DNA of 64,000 bases from Harmothoe impar (lineage: Eukaryota > Annelida > Polychaeta > Phyllodocida > Polynoidae), in assembly GCA_947462335.1 (NCBI GenBank), contig OX381714.1, forward strand, positions 22,726,618 through 22,790,617, read 5' to 3'. A program made the translations under genes and the position numbers. The notes beneath the pieces are model-generated. The model saw only the letters and a program-made list of their open reading frames with translations, did no database searches and was not told where the DNA came from. Shown piece after piece: positions 63,987 through 64,000 of the stretch (the first letter of the stretch is position 1; every line of letters starts with the position of its first letter).

Positions 63987-64000
63987 AGGTGTTGAGAAAT

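Larger units (their letters stand above)
62435..64000. other. DNA upstream of the lectin gene start
   Basis: No coding exon supported. It holds a 5'UTR intron end (acceptor at 62435), a small inverted-repeat element (62884-63021) and two direct repeats of about 76 bp. A promoter for the lectin gene is probably here or further right but cannot be placed. Confidence 0.5.

Overview
The window is animal nuclear DNA: spliced genes with GT-AG introns, a Mediator subunit, BTB-BACK-Kelch genes, a secreted C-type lectin, and a dense nest of retrotransposons. The mixture of Ngaro-type tyrosine-recombinase elements, a large Ty3/gypsy element, an esterase-bearing non-LTR element and a tandem Kelch family suggests a marine invertebrate such as an amphioxus, hemichordate or mollusc. 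That is inference; no sequence here fixes the species.

Layout. (1) 1-13047, minus strand: three head-to-tail KLHL (BTB-BACK-Kelch) genes with the same exon plan and phases. The first lacks its last exon, which must lie left of the window. The second is complete. The third has a 1.8 kb transposon-containing insertion inside its first coding exon, with splice signals that would remove the insertion in frame. (2) 15591-24223, plus strand: a four-exon MED11 gene. Its introns are full of tandem repeats and small inverted-repeat elements, and a 56/57-bp minisatellite has grown out of its last codons and stop. (3) 26281-30973: a decayed Ngaro-type YR retrotransposon. (4) 31461-62424, minus strand: a four-exon gene for a secreted C-type lectin plus PAN/apple-like protein. 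The intron before its last exon is about 28.7 kb and consists almost entirely of mobile DNA.

That intron holds a 12.7 kb Ty3/gypsy element (32494-45179; 415-bp LTRs, gag, pol, and two extra 3' reading frames with zinc-finger-like motifs). It also holds a long decayed non-LTR retrotransposon (about 45184-59900, minus) that carries an ORF1 RRM, a NADAR-like domain, an SGNH esterase, an APE endonuclease and a reverse transcriptase. The non-LTR element is itself interrupted by a TTAA-flanked inverted-repeat element (47005-52959), inside which sits an apparently intact Ngaro element (47463-52664) with A1-ORFs-B1-A2-B2 split direct repeats.

The points most worth a second look are: the density of short perfect hairpins throughout the gypsy element, including its coding regions; the NADAR domain in a retrotransposon ORF1; the candidate transposon-derived intron in the third KLHL gene; the unexplained 3' frames of the gypsy element; and the minisatellite that starts at the MED11 stop codon.
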